Shown: positions 35,342-45,014 of the stretch, in pieces
How the letters are laid out: every line of letters starts with the position of its first letter
Position numbering within the stretch: the first letter of the stretch is position 1
Source: Deminuibacter sp966424055
Lineage (GTDB): Bacteria > Bacteroidota > Bacteroidia > Chitinophagales > Chitinophagaceae
Direction: 5' to 3'
NCBI GenBank assembly: GCA_966424055.1
Contig: CBJLMB010000023.1
Span: 1 to 64,000 of the forward strand
DNA length: 64,000 nucleotides
The notes under the pieces: generated by a model
What the model saw: the letters and a program-made list of their open reading frames with translations, nothing else
Told to the model about the DNA's origin: nothing
Databases searched by the model: none
Program-made: the position numbers and the translations under genes

Positions 35342-36829
35342 ATGCACTACACCCCATTCATTGTTCGCCGCATCCTAACCACTATCTGCTTTGCTGCAGG
35401 CGCTTTCACGGGCATTGTTGCACAAAGCAATGCAGTCAGCGCCATCAGGCAGGAAGATCTCAGGAAAGACTTGTATGAACTGGCCGATGATCATTTCCGT
35501 GGCAGGGAAGCAGGCACGCTTGATGAACTGAAAGCTTCTGTATGGATAGCAGAACAGGCCCGCAGGGCGGGACTGGAACCTGCCGGCGATGATGGCACTT
35601 ATTTCCAGTTCTTTTCACTTATCCGTGAAAGGATCGGCAGCAAGAGCAGTGTTCGCATCGGCACCCGCGATTTTATTTTGTGGAAAGATGCTATTGTGTA
35701 CGAGCCCTGCTTTGCCAACCTCGATGCATCAATGGTATTTTTGAGCAACCCTGCAACTGCCACAGAAAGCCAGGTGAAAGGCAAAGCTGTTGCACTGCAG
35801 TTCTCTCCTGATGGCATCAGCGACCCGCGTATCAAAATACCATTCCGTTATCCGGGTATAGTAGTATCGTACTGGGCCAGGAAGCTGGCGGCACTTGGCG
35901 CTACGGCCATTGTTTTTATCTCGGATAAACTGGCCGGAGAAGCCTGGGCCAGGGCAACACAATACAATGACCGTGGTTCGTACCAGATAGAAGGCAGCCT
36001 GTTTAACCGGCAATTGCTCAGGGATATTCCCATCATCTGGCTGAAACAGGACGCGCTGAACCTGGTACAGCAACCGGGTGCACACCTGCAGGCACAGTTG
36101 TATACAGAAACCTTTACCTACCCTTCTGTAAATGTGGTAGCCAAAGTGAAAGGCAAGGATCCTTCCCTGTCAGGGGAATATATACTTTTCAGCGCCCACC
36201 AGGACCATGATGGTGTACGCAATATAACACCCGGTAAAGATTCTATTTATAATGGTGCCGATGACAATGCCACTGTAAGCGTTGCCTTACTGGCAATAGG
36301 CAGGGCCTTTAAACAACAACCCGGCCGCCGCTCTGCGCTGTTTGTATGGCATGGATCTGAAGAAAGAGGTTTGTTCGGCTCTACCTGGTTTGCAGATCAT
36401 CCTACCGTTCCGCGCGCTTCTATCGTAGCTGTTTTGAATGGCGATATGATCGGTGCCAATCATCCAGACAGCGCTGCACTGCTGGGTGTAATACCTCCGC
36501 ACCGCAGTTCATCAGAACTGGTTAGCATTGCACTGGAAGAAAATGCCCAAACAATACATTTCAAGCTGGATACTGCCTGGGATAAATCCACTCATCCTGA
36601 AGGCTGGTATTTCCGCAGCGACCATTATCCTTATGCCAAAAAAAATATCCCCTCACTGTTTTTCAGTACACTGCCACATCCCCTGTACCATACACCCGGC
36701 GATGAAGCAGCGACGATCAACCTGGCAAAGCTCACCCGTATGACACGGTGGATGTATTTAACCGGCCTTGCTGTAGCCAACAGGAACAACCGGCCCGCAC
36801 TGGAACCTGGCTTCCACCTGGAACGGTAA
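35342..36829 (+). CDS. Secreted M28 family metallopeptidase
   Basis: 495 residues with a signal peptide (ICFAAGAFTGIVAQ). A protease-associated-like insert (about 120-250) precedes the M28 core. Zinc ligands and catalytic residues are visible: H286 and D288 in SAHQDHDG, D307/D308 in NGADDNATV, E340/E341 in HGSEERGLFGS, D in NGDMIG and H near the end in PHPLYHTPGDE. Members are aminopeptidases acting outside the cytoplasm on released peptides. Monocistronic. Confidence 0.92.
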   Translation: MHYTPFIVRRILTTICFAAGAFTGIVAQSNAVSAIRQEDLRKDLYELADDHFRGREAGTLDELKASVWIAEQARRAGLEPAGDDGTYFQFFSLIRERIGSKSSVRIGTRDFILWKDAIVYEPCFANLDASMVFLSNPATATESQVKGKAVALQFSPDGISDPRIKIPFRYPGIVVSYWARKLAALGATAIVFISDKLAGEAWARATQYNDRGSYQIEGSLFNRQLLRDIPIIWLKQDALNLVQQPGAHLQAQLYTETFTYPSVNVVAKVKGKDPSLSGEYILFSAHQDHDGVRNITPGKDSIYNGADDNATVSVALLAIGRAFKQQPGRRSALFVWHGSEERGLFGSTWFADHPTVPRASIVAVLNGDMIGANHPDSAALLGVIPPHRSSSELVSIALEENAQTIHFKLDTAWDKSTHPEGWYFRSDHYPYAKKNIPSLFFSTLPHPLYHTPGDEAATINLAKLTRMTRWMYLTGLAVANRNNRPALEPGFHLER

Positions 36830-36977
36830 GCACAGGATCATCATGCCTGTTGTATTGAAACAGGTGTAACATTGCATTGAAATCAACTGCTGCTGGACTA
36901 TTGGCATTCCATTTCCTGGACTACTGCAATAGCCCGGCAGCCTGTTAACTTCGTCTTTCATATCCTTCTTATACATT

Positions 36978-37415
36978 ATGAAAGAGCGTTTCCTGATGAG
37001 AGAGCTGCAGCCCGAAGCATTTGCAGCCATGATGCAGCTGGAAAAATACCTGGCAGCTTCCGGCATCGATCCTGTACACAAAGAACTGATCAAAATAAGG
37101 GCATCACAGTTAAATGGCTGTGCCTACTGCATTGACCAGCACACCAAAGATGCACACAAGCTGGGCGAAACAGCGCAACGGTTATACCTGCTTAATGCCT
37201 GGCGTGAATCGCCGCAGTTCACAGCAGCAGAAAAAGCCATTCTTGCCATGACAGAGGAAGTTACATTGATCAGCCAGGCAGGGCTCAGCAAAGCCACTTA
37301 CGAGAATGCCATTCTTCATTTTGGCGAAACCGGCACCGCCCGCCTGCTGATGTCCATTGTAACCATCAATGCATGGAACCGCATTGGTATTTCTTCGCAT
37401 CGCATACCGGTGTAA
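36978..37415 (+). CDS. Carboxymuconolactone decarboxylase/AhpD-like protein
   Basis: 145 residues. The helical family core is seen in IKIRASQLNGCAYCIDQHTKDAHKLGE, here with the CxxC redox pair plus a nearby His as in AhpD-type peroxidase partners; TAAEKAILAMTEEVTLI follows. Proteins of this class act as alkylhydroperoxidase-like reductases or as decarboxylases; the CxxCxxxH pattern favours the redox role. No partner gene next to it; the downstream SDR gene runs the other way. Confidence 0.85.
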   Translation: MKERFLMRELQPEAFAAMMQLEKYLAASGIDPVHKELIKIRASQLNGCAYCIDQHTKDAHKLGETAQRLYLLNAWRESPQFTAAEKAILAMTEEVTLISQAGLSKATYENAILHFGETGTARLLMSIVTINAWNRIGISSHRIPV

Positions 37416-37479
37416 CCGGGTGTATCAATGTAAGCCAGTTGTAAGTCTGTAGCGATCAGTTCGATCACCCATATACCGG

Positions 37480-38334
37480 TCAGGCGGGAATATTTTCAGC
37501 ACTGAAATCTGTTGATATACTCAGCGCTTTCCATGTATCGTAACTATTACGCAGCAGTTCCAGCTTCTCTGTAGCCCGCTGGTAGGCATCACTACCGAGC
37601 AGCAAGTACAGTGGCGGATCAGGCATTGCAACGATGCCGATGATCGCTTCAGCTGCTTTTTCCGGGTCGCCGGCTTGGAGGCCATTCATCTTCAGGTATT
37701 TTTCATGCGATTCCCGTACCTGCCGGTAATCTTCGATCGGCTTTGCAGGCATCAACAGTGATTCTTTTGTAAGAAAACTGGTTCTGAATGCCCCTGGCGC
37801 CACCACTGTTACATGAATACCCATTGCGGCCACATCTTCAGCCAGTACTTCAGACAACCCTACCAGGGCAAATTTGCTGGCTGCATAAATAGCCCAGCCT
37901 GCCCGCGCGGTTATCCCTGCAATAGAGGCAATATTGATGATATGCCCGGATCGCTGCGCCCTTAAAAAAGGCATTACCTGCCTGATAATATTGAGTGTGC
38001 CAAAAACATTCACATCAAAATTGTCACGGCATTCTTTGTCGGATAGTTCCTCAATGCTGCCACCAATACCATAGCCGGCATTGTTAATAACCACCTCTAT
38101 GCTTCCAAAATATGCATGGGCCGCTGTAACAGCAGCTGCCACGCTTTTTTCGCTGGACAGTTCCACTTCCAGTGGCAGAAAATCCGGTGAACTGGTGTTT
38201 ACTGCTTTCTGCAATGTCTCTTTGCTGCGTGAAGTAGCAGCTACCCGCTGCCCTGCAGCCAATAACTGCTTAACCAGGCTTAGTCCGAACCCTTTCGAAG
38301 CGCCTGTGATCAACCATACTTTACTGGTGCTCAT
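37480..38334 (-). CDS. Short-chain dehydrogenase/reductase
   Basis: 284 residues. NAD(P)-binding TGASKGFGLSLV (residues ~10-20), VINNAGYGIGG, catalytic Ser in IINIASIAG and YxxxK in YAASKFALVGLSEVLA are all in place. PGAFRTSFLTKESL follows the classical pattern. Such enzymes reduce or oxidise small carbonyl compounds; substrate unknown. It lies 81 bp after the AraC gene on the same strand, the probable regulator. Confidence 0.93.
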   Translation of the reverse strand: MSTSKVWLITGASKGFGLSLVKQLLAAGQRVAATSRSKETLQKAVNTSSPDFLPLEVELSSEKSVAAAVTAAHAYFGSIEVVINNAGYGIGGSIEELSDKECRDNFDVNVFGTLNIIRQVMPFLRAQRSGHIINIASIAGITARAGWAIYAASKFALVGLSEVLAEDVAAMGIHVTVVAPGAFRTSFLTKESLLMPAKPIEDYRQVRESHEKYLKMNGLQAGDPEKAAEAIIGIVAMPDPPLYLLLGSDAYQRATEKLELLRNSYDTWKALSISTDFSAENIPA

Positions 38335-38415
38335 AACCTGTTTATTTTAACCCTGCAAAATTAACCGGCTAAAACAAGCACCAGCTTGCAGCGAACAAAC
38401 CAATAATTACGAAAT

Positions 38416-39321
38416 TCAAACAATTCGGAAAGCAGAAGGTGTGAGCTGTGTTTGCTTTTTGAAAAAATGATTGAAATGTGCAGGCTCTTCAAAACCCAGG
38501 CAATAGCCGATCTCTGCAATATTCCAGCTGGTATGTTTCAGCAATGCTTTGGCCTCGCTTACCAGGCGCTCCGCTATGTGCGTAGTGGTGGTTTTACCCG
38601 TGGTTTCGCGTATAGCACGGTTGAGGTGGTTCACATGTACCGACAGCTGCTCGGCAAAATCCCTGGCAGAACGAAGGGCAAACCGCTGCGACGGGGATTC
38701 AATGGGAAACTGCCTTTCGAGCAGCTCGATAAACACAGAGGTGATGCGCGCATTGGCATCAGGGTGTTTAACCAGCGCTTCTGTAGGCTCCATTTTAAGG
38801 GCAAAATGGATCAGCTCTGTTACATAATTACGCAGCAGATCGTATTTATAACGGTAGTCGGTATTGATCTCTTCCAGCATTTTCAGGAACAGCTGGCTTA
38901 CCTGCTCATCCTGGGCCGCATCCAGTACATACGAAGGCTTGCCACCACTGGCAAACATGGGCATCTCACTCAGGTGACCACGCATGGTACTGGTAAAAAA
39001 AGCTTCTTTGAAAATGCAGAAAAAGCCCGAATTATCGTCAGCCAGTGTTTCCCAGGTATAAGGCACATGAGGATTGAAGAACATGAGGGTAGTACCATTG
39101 ATCTCAATGCTTTTATCCGCATAATGATACCGGTTACGGCCCCTGATCAGGCTTATTTTGTAAAAATCACGTCTTGCATATTTAACCGGGGCTCCCTGCG
39201 TATGGGCGGCACCATCTTCCACCCTGAACACATTGAAATGACCTATATCCTGCTGCAGGTTTTCAGGCAGCCAGTTAAATTTCCGCTCATAAAACGCTTC
39301 CAGTGTTTCAGTTTCAGGCAT
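38416..39321 (-). CDS. AraC family regulator upstream of the SDR gene
   Basis: 301 residues. An N-terminal cupin-like sensing half (RDFYKISLIRGRNRYHYADK, LMFFNPHVPYTWE) precedes the AraC domain at about 195-300 (FAEQLSVHVNHLNRAIRETTGK; WNIAEIGYCLGFEEPAHFNHFFKKQTQLTPSAFR). The gene faces the opposite way from the DUF1624 membrane gene at 39510, with a shared upstream region of 188 bp. It most likely controls the downstream SDR gene. Confidence 0.93.
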   Translation of the reverse strand: MPETETLEAFYERKFNWLPENLQQDIGHFNVFRVEDGAAHTQGAPVKYARRDFYKISLIRGRNRYHYADKSIEINGTTLMFFNPHVPYTWETLADDNSGFFCIFKEAFFTSTMRGHLSEMPMFASGGKPSYVLDAAQDEQVSQLFLKMLEEINTDYRYKYDLLRNYVTELIHFALKMEPTEALVKHPDANARITSVFIELLERQFPIESPSQRFALRSARDFAEQLSVHVNHLNRAIRETTGKTTTTHIAERLVSEAKALLKHTSWNIAEIGYCLGFEEPAHFNHFFKKQTQLTPSAFRIV

Positions 39322-39509
39322 AAGTCAAAGTTATATAATTCAAACTTTCCGGCACTTTTTTATCTGCAATGGTTTATATTATTCTCTATTTAATACCGTT
39401 CATGGAATTTTATTCTGAAAAATCAATTTATTCAGAATTTAGTTCATAAAACACCTAAATTCACAGAAGAAATAACACCCTTCATTTACAACCATCAACT
39501 TATTGCTTT

Positions 39510-40709
39510 ATGGCTACTCCGGCAACAGCACCGCTTATACAACGCAGGCGTATTGAATCGATCGATCTTCTCCGCGGCACCGTTATGCTGATCATGGCGC
39601 TTGATCATGTACGGGATTATTTTCACAACAGTGCCTTTCTTTTTAATCCCACCGATCTCACCCATACCAGCACCGTACTTTTTTTCACCCGCTGGATCAC
39701 CCATTTCTGTGCGCCTGTATTTGCTTTCCTGGCGGGTGTATCTGCCTGCATCAGCGGCAACAGGAAAAGCAGGAAAGCGCTGTCTGCATTCCTTTTTACA
39801 AGGGGGCTATGGCTGATGATTGCAGAAATAGTGCTGATCACACTGAGCTGGACGTTCAATCCACATTATACGGTGTTTATCCTGCAGGTGATATGGGCGC
39901 TGGGCTTTGGCATGATCTGCTTATCCCTGCTGGTATTCTTGCCCCGCCCGCTTATCCTGGTAACCGGGCTGGTGTTGGTATTGGGCCACAATACACTGGA
40001 TAATATTCATGTTGCCGGTAACGGCTTCGGCGCATACGGCTGGGCTTTTCTTCATGACCAGCATTTTTTTGCTTCATCGCATGTGGATGTGTTCATGGGC
40101 TATCCCGTAATTCCCTGGGTGGGCATTATGACACTGGGCTATTGTACCGGCTATTTATACCTGCCACCGTTTGATGCGGCAAGGAGGAAAAAATGGCTGG
40201 TATACCTGGGAAGCATAGCGATCGCTGTTTTTATCGTGTTGCGTATGGTGAATGTTTATGGCGATCCTTCACCACGCAGTACAGGCTTTAGTTCCTGGTT
40301 CAACCTGCTGTCTTTCTTGAACACCACTAAATATCCGCCTTCACTTTTGTACACGCTGATGACCCTGGGGCCTGCTTTATTATTCCTTGCGTTCACTGAA
40401 CGGCCGCTAAATGCTTTTACGCAGAAGGTTGTTGTTTTCGGACGGGTGCCGATGTTTTATTATATCGTCCATATTGTACTGATACACCTGGCGGCCCTGG
40501 TGGCAGCGGAGGCTACAGGCTATTCCTGGCATAATATGATCCTCACCACCTGGGTTACAGAAATGCCACAGTTGAAGGGTTATGGTTTCAGTCTGCCGGT
40601 TGTTTACCTGCTATGGCTGGTAACCATAGTTATATTGTATCCTTTATGTAAATGGTACGACCGGTATAAAACTGATCACCGGGAGCAATGGTGGCTCAGT
40701 TATGTGTAA
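39510..40709 (+). CDS. DUF1624 membrane protein (HGSNAT-like acyltransferase family)
   Basis: 399 residues with about 10 hydrophobic segments. The N-terminus IESIDLLRGTVMLIMALDHVRDYF is the family signature; the second segment is WITHFCAPVFAFLAGVSACIS and the fourth region has a His-rich FLHDQHFFASSHVDVF stretch. HGSNAT-related proteins pass acetyl groups across a membrane, but for the bacterial DUF1624 group this is not proven. Divergent from the AraC gene at 39321. A copy of the composite repeat begins 9 bp after the stop. Confidence 0.88.
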   Translation: MATPATAPLIQRRRIESIDLLRGTVMLIMALDHVRDYFHNSAFLFNPTDLTHTSTVLFFTRWITHFCAPVFAFLAGVSACISGNRKSRKALSAFLFTRGLWLMIAEIVLITLSWTFNPHYTVFILQVIWALGFGMICLSLLVFLPRPLILVTGLVLVLGHNTLDNIHVAGNGFGAYGWAFLHDQHFFASSHVDVFMGYPVIPWVGIMTLGYCTGYLYLPPFDAARRKKWLVYLGSIAIAVFIVLRMVNVYGDPSPRSTGFSSWFNLLSFLNTTKYPPSLLYTLMTLGPALLFLAFTERPLNAFTQKVVVFGRVPMFYYIVHIVLIHLAALVAAEATGYSWHNMILTTWVTEMPQLKGYGFSLPVVYLLWLVTIVILYPLCKWYDRYKTDHREQWWLSYV

Positions 40710-40717
40710 CCCGTAAT

Positions 40718-40915
40718 AGCTGATAGCTGCAAGCGGTTAGCTATGAGTATTGCCGACTGTGGACTGTAGACTGCACACCGGTTCTCTCGCGGAATGCGCG
40801 GAAATCGCGGAACGGAGACGTTGTTAATAGCTGATAGCTGCAAGCGGTTAGCTATGAGTATTGCAGACTGTGGACTGCAGACTGCCAACTGTGAACTGTA
40901 GACTGCAGGCTGCAT
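40718..40915. repeat. Two copies of the composite repeat found at 1-308
   Basis: Copies begin at 40718 and about 40826, each with ATAGCTGCAAGCGGTTAGCT, then GACTGTGGACTG-type units and, in the first, a TCGCGGAATGCGCGGAAATC segment. The second copy ends in multiplied GACTG units. The modules match those at the window start. Confidence 0.8.
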
Positions 40916-40983
40916 AACAGTAATTTAATCTTCCGCTAATCCCCTGGTTACATACCTGCGCTTTCTTTGTAAAACCTTCTGAA

Positions 40984-42084
40984 ATGAAATACTTAACCTA
41001 CTGTATCGTGCTGTTATCGTGGTATACGGCAACAGCACAATCGCCCGGTGGGGCAGGCAATATTTTCATCATTACTACAGATGGCTTCAGGTGGCAGGAA
41101 ATATTCAACGGAGCTGATTCAGCATTGTTGTTTGATGTTAATTGTGTAAAAGACACTTCCGTTCTAAAACAATTGTACTGGGATGCTTCGCCGGAACAGA
41201 GACGGCAAAAGCTGCTGCCTTTTTTCTGGAATGTCATCGCTAAACAGGGCCAGCTGTATGGTAACCGGCAGTACAATAACAAAGTGAATGTTAGCAATTT
41301 TTACAAGATCTCTTATCCCGGTTATAGTGAAATACTCACCGGTTTTGCTGACTGGCGGCTTATCCCCAACACACCGGTAAAAAACCGGCGTACCAATGTA
41401 CTGGAATACCTCAATAAACAGGATGCTTATAAAGGCAGGGTTGTCGCTTTCAGCTCATGGAATATCATGCCTTATATCCTGAATGAACAACGCAGCGGAT
41501 TCGAGGTGAACTCCGGTTATGAAACACTCGGCGATACTGATTCAGCAAGCCAGCTTATTAACCAGGTACAAAACAATGTTGCTGTTAAAAACAATACCCG
41601 TCATGATATGCTCACCTATCTCAGTGCAAGGGAATACCTGGTACAGCACCACCCCAAAGTGCTTTTCCTGAGCCTGGGAGAAACAGATGAATATGCCCAC
41701 CATGGCCGTTACGACCTGTACCTGCAAAAAGCGGCTGATGTAGACAGGATGTTGTCTGAGCTCTGGTATTTTGTACAGACAGACCCGTTCTACAAAAACA
41801 ATACAACATTTATCATCAGCACCGATCATGGCAGGGGTAAAAAAGGCGATGCATGGAAGGGTCATGGATTTTGGGTGAAAGGTTCCGGCGAAATATGGCT
41901 GGCCATGCTGGGCCCTGGTATAGCCCCTATGGGTGAAATGAAAAACGAACAGCAGGCATGGCAGAAACAGATCGCCCCTACTGCAGCGCAGCTGATCGGC
42001 GAACATTTTGAAGCAGCGCACGCTGTAAGCAAACCACTTCACCTGCCGGAAAACACCCATCAGCTGCTGGCGGCAGATAAATAA
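40984..42084 (+). CDS. Secreted alkaline-phosphatase-superfamily protein
   Basis: 366 residues with a signal peptide ending TATAQS. Metal ligands of the superfamily are visible: NIFIITTDGFRWQEIF (Asp), ISYPGYSEILTG with Ser in the nucleophile position, SLGETDEYAHHGRYD (Asp, His), ISTDHGRGKKGDAWKGHG (Asp-His and last His). The Ser nucleophile sets it apart from the Thr type at 26289 and suggests phosphomonoesterase-like or phosphopentomutase-like use. Monocistronic; the next gene is 97 bp on. Confidence 0.87.
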   Translation: MKYLTYCIVLLSWYTATAQSPGGAGNIFIITTDGFRWQEIFNGADSALLFDVNCVKDTSVLKQLYWDASPEQRRQKLLPFFWNVIAKQGQLYGNRQYNNKVNVSNFYKISYPGYSEILTGFADWRLIPNTPVKNRRTNVLEYLNKQDAYKGRVVAFSSWNIMPYILNEQRSGFEVNSGYETLGDTDSASQLINQVQNNVAVKNNTRHDMLTYLSAREYLVQHHPKVLFLSLGETDEYAHHGRYDLYLQKAADVDRMLSELWYFVQTDPFYKNNTTFIISTDHGRGKKGDAWKGHGFWVKGSGEIWLAMLGPGIAPMGEMKNEQQAWQKQIAPTAAQLIGEHFEAAHAVSKPLHLPENTHQLLAADK

Positions 42085-42181
42085 TTTCCCCCACAGACCT
42101 GCAGTATCCGTTTTACCCGGTTTTTCAGCACGAAATTTGAAAGATTAAATAAAACTGTCATTACCGGATAAAATACTGTTT

Positions 42182-42580
42182 ATGCATTTCAGGAAAACTG
42201 TACAATGGCCTTCATTTGTTCTGCTGCTGTTCGCCGCCATACCGGCCGGCAGCCAAACCCTGCATACCGTAGATTCACTGCAAAAAGCAGAACAGGCCTG
42301 TCTCGACCAGGGCATGCAGATGGAGAACTGCAGCTATCGTTTATACACACAAATGGACAGCCTGCTTAACCTGGTTTACCGTCGCAAAATGGCCACCCTT
42401 TCACCACAGAACAAAGCAGCTTTTAAAGCCGGGCAGATCAAATGGCTGGCAGCAAGGGATACTTATTTCCGCAGTGCAGAGAAAAAATGGGGCAGTATGC
42501 AGGGCGAACACAACATGGAGCTGTATGATGACAAAGCCGCTTTTGTGGGCAAACGTGTAACAGAACTGATCAGGCAGTAA
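42182..42580 (+). CDS. Secreted LprI-like (DUF1311) protein
   Basis: 132 residues with a signal peptide (SFVLLLFAAIPAGSQ). The mature part has QACLDQGMQMENCSYRLYTQMDSLLN and FKAGQIKWLAARDTYFRSA, the LprI-type lysozyme-inhibitor-like pattern. The two Cys (in ACLD and ENCS) are conserved in the family, which may pair. The family name comes from a mycobacterial lysozyme inhibitor; that activity is not implied here. Confidence 0.8.
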   Translation: MHFRKTVQWPSFVLLLFAAIPAGSQTLHTVDSLQKAEQACLDQGMQMENCSYRLYTQMDSLLNLVYRRKMATLSPQNKAAFKAGQIKWLAARDTYFRSAEKKWGSMQGEHNMELYDDKAAFVGKRVTELIRQ

Positions 42581-42908
42581 ATACAGGAAGACCCGCTGGC
42601 CGGCATGTACCCATGAATGGATGGATGACCGCATTACTGCCGGGGCAGTTTTGTCCGGGATAGTGTTTTTTATTTAGCCTCTTGAAAATATACACCGGGA
42701 AACACATGCCAACATTGACAGTTCAGTAAACAGATCATCTTGTCACAACTGGAAAGCCTGCTCAATACGCAGAACGGTTTTATAACCGGCAGTGCATTCT
42801 CCATTGGAATTCAGGCGATCATTTAAAAATAGCATTGAAAACATTTACAAACAGTATATAACCTGGCCTCTTCATTGTATCAGCAAATAAGATCCCTACC
42901 TTTAGTCT
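42581..42908. other. 328-bp gap before the first Crp-like gene
   Basis: No gene supported. Apart from the promoter at 42875-42904 I see only unremarkable A+T-rich sequence. Confidence 0.4.
42875..42904 (+). promoter_or_regulatory. Bacteroidota-type promoter of the Crp-like gene
   Basis: TTG at 42875 and TACCTTTA at 42897 are separated by 19 bp and match TTG-N19-TANNTTTG with one base changed. The ATG lies 4 bp after the -7 box, so the transcript would be nearly leaderless. Confidence 0.5.
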
Positions 42909-43487
42909 ATGAGCCATGATGTTTTCTTTCAGAAAATAAAAACATATGCCGAACTCTCGCCACAAGCCGAAGCGGCCTGGGATGCTTTGCTACGCGAAAA
43001 CACTTACAACAAGGGTGACTATTTTATCACTGAAGGCCAAACACCCAAGAAAGTGGCTTTTATTGTGAAAGGCTTGATGTACCAATACTACACTGCCGAA
43101 AACGGCGACATGGTGATTAAATATTTCTTCCCTGAGAACCGGATTGCCGGCTCCATGACAGCTACACTTACGCAGTCGCCAGGAGCGCTCACCATAAAAG
43201 CACTGGAGGACACCAATGTGCTCGAATACAATTTCATGGAATTCAAAAAGCTTGTTACCATTTATCCCGATATCGCCGCTTTTTATATCCGCTATATGGA
43301 GCAGCACTGGATCATTGAAAAAGAGCCTTACGAAATATCGCTGCGATATGAATCGGCTAAAGCCAATTACGATAATTTTCTCCGCAAATACCCTGGTTTG
43401 GTGAAACGGCTAAAGAAACAGCATATTGCCGCCTATCTCGGTATTACCCCAACGCAGCTAAGTCGGATATTTTTTGCGAATAAATAA
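42909..43487 (+). CDS. Crp/Fnr family regulator
   Basis: 192 residues. A cyclic-nucleotide-binding-like beta roll (about 20-140) shows FITEGQTPKKVAFIVKGLMYQYY and PENRIAGSMTATL; the C-terminal winged-helix part ends KQHIAAYLGITPTQLSRIF. Typical of Bacteroidetes Crp-like regulators with reduced DNA-binding wing. It starts 90 bp before a VOC gene on the same strand and probably governs it. No ligand known. Confidence 0.88.
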   Translation: MSHDVFFQKIKTYAELSPQAEAAWDALLRENTYNKGDYFITEGQTPKKVAFIVKGLMYQYYTAENGDMVIKYFFPENRIAGSMTATLTQSPGALTIKALEDTNVLEYNFMEFKKLVTIYPDIAAFYIRYMEQHWIIEKEPYEISLRYESAKANYDNFLRKYPGLVKRLKKQHIAAYLGITPTQLSRIFFANK

Positions 43488-43577
43488 AGTTTTTTCGCTT
43501 TCTCAACATATGTAAATTTTTCTGAAAAGCAGTTGCCACAACTTTGTGTCATCAATAACAATTAAAAGATTTAAGTC

Positions 43578-44000
43578 ATGGCAACAAAAATTTTCATCAA
43601 CCTGCCGGTTAAAGATCTGGAACGGTCAAAGACATTTTTTAACGGGCTTGGCTACAGCTTTAATCCACAGTTTACCGACGACAAGGCAGCCTGTATGGTG
43701 GTAAGCGAGCATATTTATGTAATGATGCTGGTAGAAAGCTATTTTAAAACTTTCACCAAAAAAGAGGTAAGCGATGCGCACCAGGCGACTGAAGTATTGC
43801 TGGCGCTTGATTCGGCCTCGCGCGAGGAAGTGCAGCAAACGATAGCAAAAGCAGTAGAACTTGGAGGCTCTATTTATGCCGAACCGCAAGATCACGGCTG
43901 GATGTACCAGCACAGTTTTGCAGACCCGGATGGGCACCAGTGGGAAATTGTTTATATGGATGCAACGAACATACCAAATGCAACTGAGGCTGAATCATGA
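43578..44000 (+). CDS. VOC family (glyoxalase-like) protein
   Basis: 140 residues in two beta-alpha-beta-beta-beta halves. KIFINLPVKDLERSKTFFNGLGY opens the first and MYQHSFADPDGHQWEIVYMD closes the second with a metal-type HQWE motif, as in bleomycin-resistance/dioxygenase-like proteins. The function is unassigned; the Crp-like gene lies 90 bp upstream. Confidence 0.9.
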   Translation: MATKIFINLPVKDLERSKTFFNGLGYSFNPQFTDDKAACMVVSEHIYVMMLVESYFKTFTKKEVSDAHQATEVLLALDSASREEVQQTIAKAVELGGSIYAEPQDHGWMYQHSFADPDGHQWEIVYMDATNIPNATEAES

Positions 44001-44087
44001 ATAGCTTGCAGGCAGCGTAAAGTACCAAGAGAATTGGCCCGTATGGATGAAGTAAGTAATTGAAAATAAAGAAGCAGATAAAATAAA

Positions 44088-44119
44088 AAAGGAGACGATC
44101 AAAATGGATCGTCTCCTTT
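44088..44119 (-). terminator. 13-bp stem terminator (minus strand)
   Basis: AAAGGAGACGATC (44088-44100) pairs perfectly with GATCGTCTCCTTT (44107-44119). On the minus strand the stem is followed by TTTTTATTTTATC, so it ends a transcript from the right. It overlaps the stop codon of a decayed minus-strand gene. Confidence 0.75.
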
Positions 44120-44282
44120 AGTGATCCCCGTGGTATAGCGACCGATCAATAGCATGCTTTACAATGGCAAGGATCGCCGGTTCATGCGCCTACCCTTCGT
44201 TTTACAAAAGATTATCCGGCCCAAAATCTTCGGTGAACAATTCAAGCGAGATACAGGTTACACCAGCAGCCTGGATTTTCAT
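44118..44282 (-). pseudogene. Decayed gene end on the minus strand
   Basis: The frame from the ATG at 44282 reads MKIQAAGVTCISLELFTEDF..., with two internal stops, and closes AHEPAILAIVKHAIDRSLYH, GDH, stop at 44118-44120. The strong terminator directly after the stop suits a once-functional gene. I do not recognise the family. The opposite-strand frames are less convincing. Confidence 0.35.
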
Positions 44283-44335
44283 TTATTTCCTTTGGATGAT
44301 TCGCAAATCGGTAAGTTTTGGCAAGTTTTCAGTTA

Positions 44336-44367
44336 TTGATAATATCGGTTAGCTTTATGTACATTTG
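44336..44367 (+). promoter_or_regulatory. Promoter of the second Crp-like gene
   Basis: TTG at 44336 and TACATTTG at 44360, an exact -7 consensus, are 21 bp apart. The downstream start codon is at 44442. Confidence 0.5.
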
Positions 44368-44441
44368 GTTAGTATTCTGCTTTGAAAATAGTGTTTATCG
44401 CCAGTTTTAATATAGCAGCCCTAGCAACATATGACAATATA

Positions 44442-45014
44442 ATGAGCCAGAAATTAAGAGAACAGATAGAAACAATTATTGCCCTGACCGACGAGGAATT
44501 TGAATACATCCTGTCTCATTTTACCTATCGGAAATTTTTAAAAAACCAATACGTTGTTCAGGAAGGTGATTATGTGAAGTATGATTATTTTGTCATAAAT
44601 GGTTTATTGAAATCCTGGCATATTGATGGCAAAGGCGGCATACATATTATAATGTTTGCTACAGAGAATTGGTGGATTTCCGATTCGCAGGCCTTCCACA
44701 ATCAAACTCAGGCAACTTTAAACATTGACTGTTTTGAAGATAGCGAAACGCTTTTTATTTCTCTCGAAAACAGGGAGAAATTATGCGCTGAGATGCAAAA
44801 AATGCAATACTTCTTTCGCAAGAAAACTACGGCGGGATATGTGGCTTCGCAAAAAAGAATTTTGTCGTTGATCAGCTTCAATGCCAGGCAACGCTATGAA
44901 TATTTTATACAACAATACCCCGATCTTTTACAACGCGTGCCCAGAAACCTGATTGCCTCTTATTTGGGAATCACCAGGGAAACATTAAGCAGGCTTACTT
45001 CTTTACAGCCGTGA
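44442..45014 (+). CDS. Crp/Fnr family regulator next to an MFS gene
   Basis: 190 residues from the ATG at 44442 (MSQKLREQIETIIA); longer frames upstream are non-conserved. Beta-roll features: VVQEGDYVKYDYFVINGLLKSW and IIMFATENWWISDSQ; helix-turn-helix end LIASYLGITRETLSRL. It is a paralogue of the genes at 42909 and 51813. The MFS gene starts 81 bp later, a typical regulator/exporter pair. Confidence 0.9.
   Translation: MSQKLREQIETIIALTDEEFEYILSHFTYRKFLKNQYVVQEGDYVKYDYFVINGLLKSWHIDGKGGIHIIMFATENWWISDSQAFHNQTQATLNIDCFEDSETLFISLENREKLCAEMQKMQYFFRKKTTAGYVASQKRILSLISFNARQRYEYFIQQYPDLLQRVPRNLIASYLGITRETLSRLTSLQP

Noticed and set aside
38452..39393. Long plus-strand frame (313 codons) antisense to the AraC gene
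   Set aside because: It mirrors the clear AraC gene; its translation has no motifs.
44154..44352. Two short plus-strand frames after the VOC gene
   Set aside because: The minus-strand reading with a terminator explains the region better.
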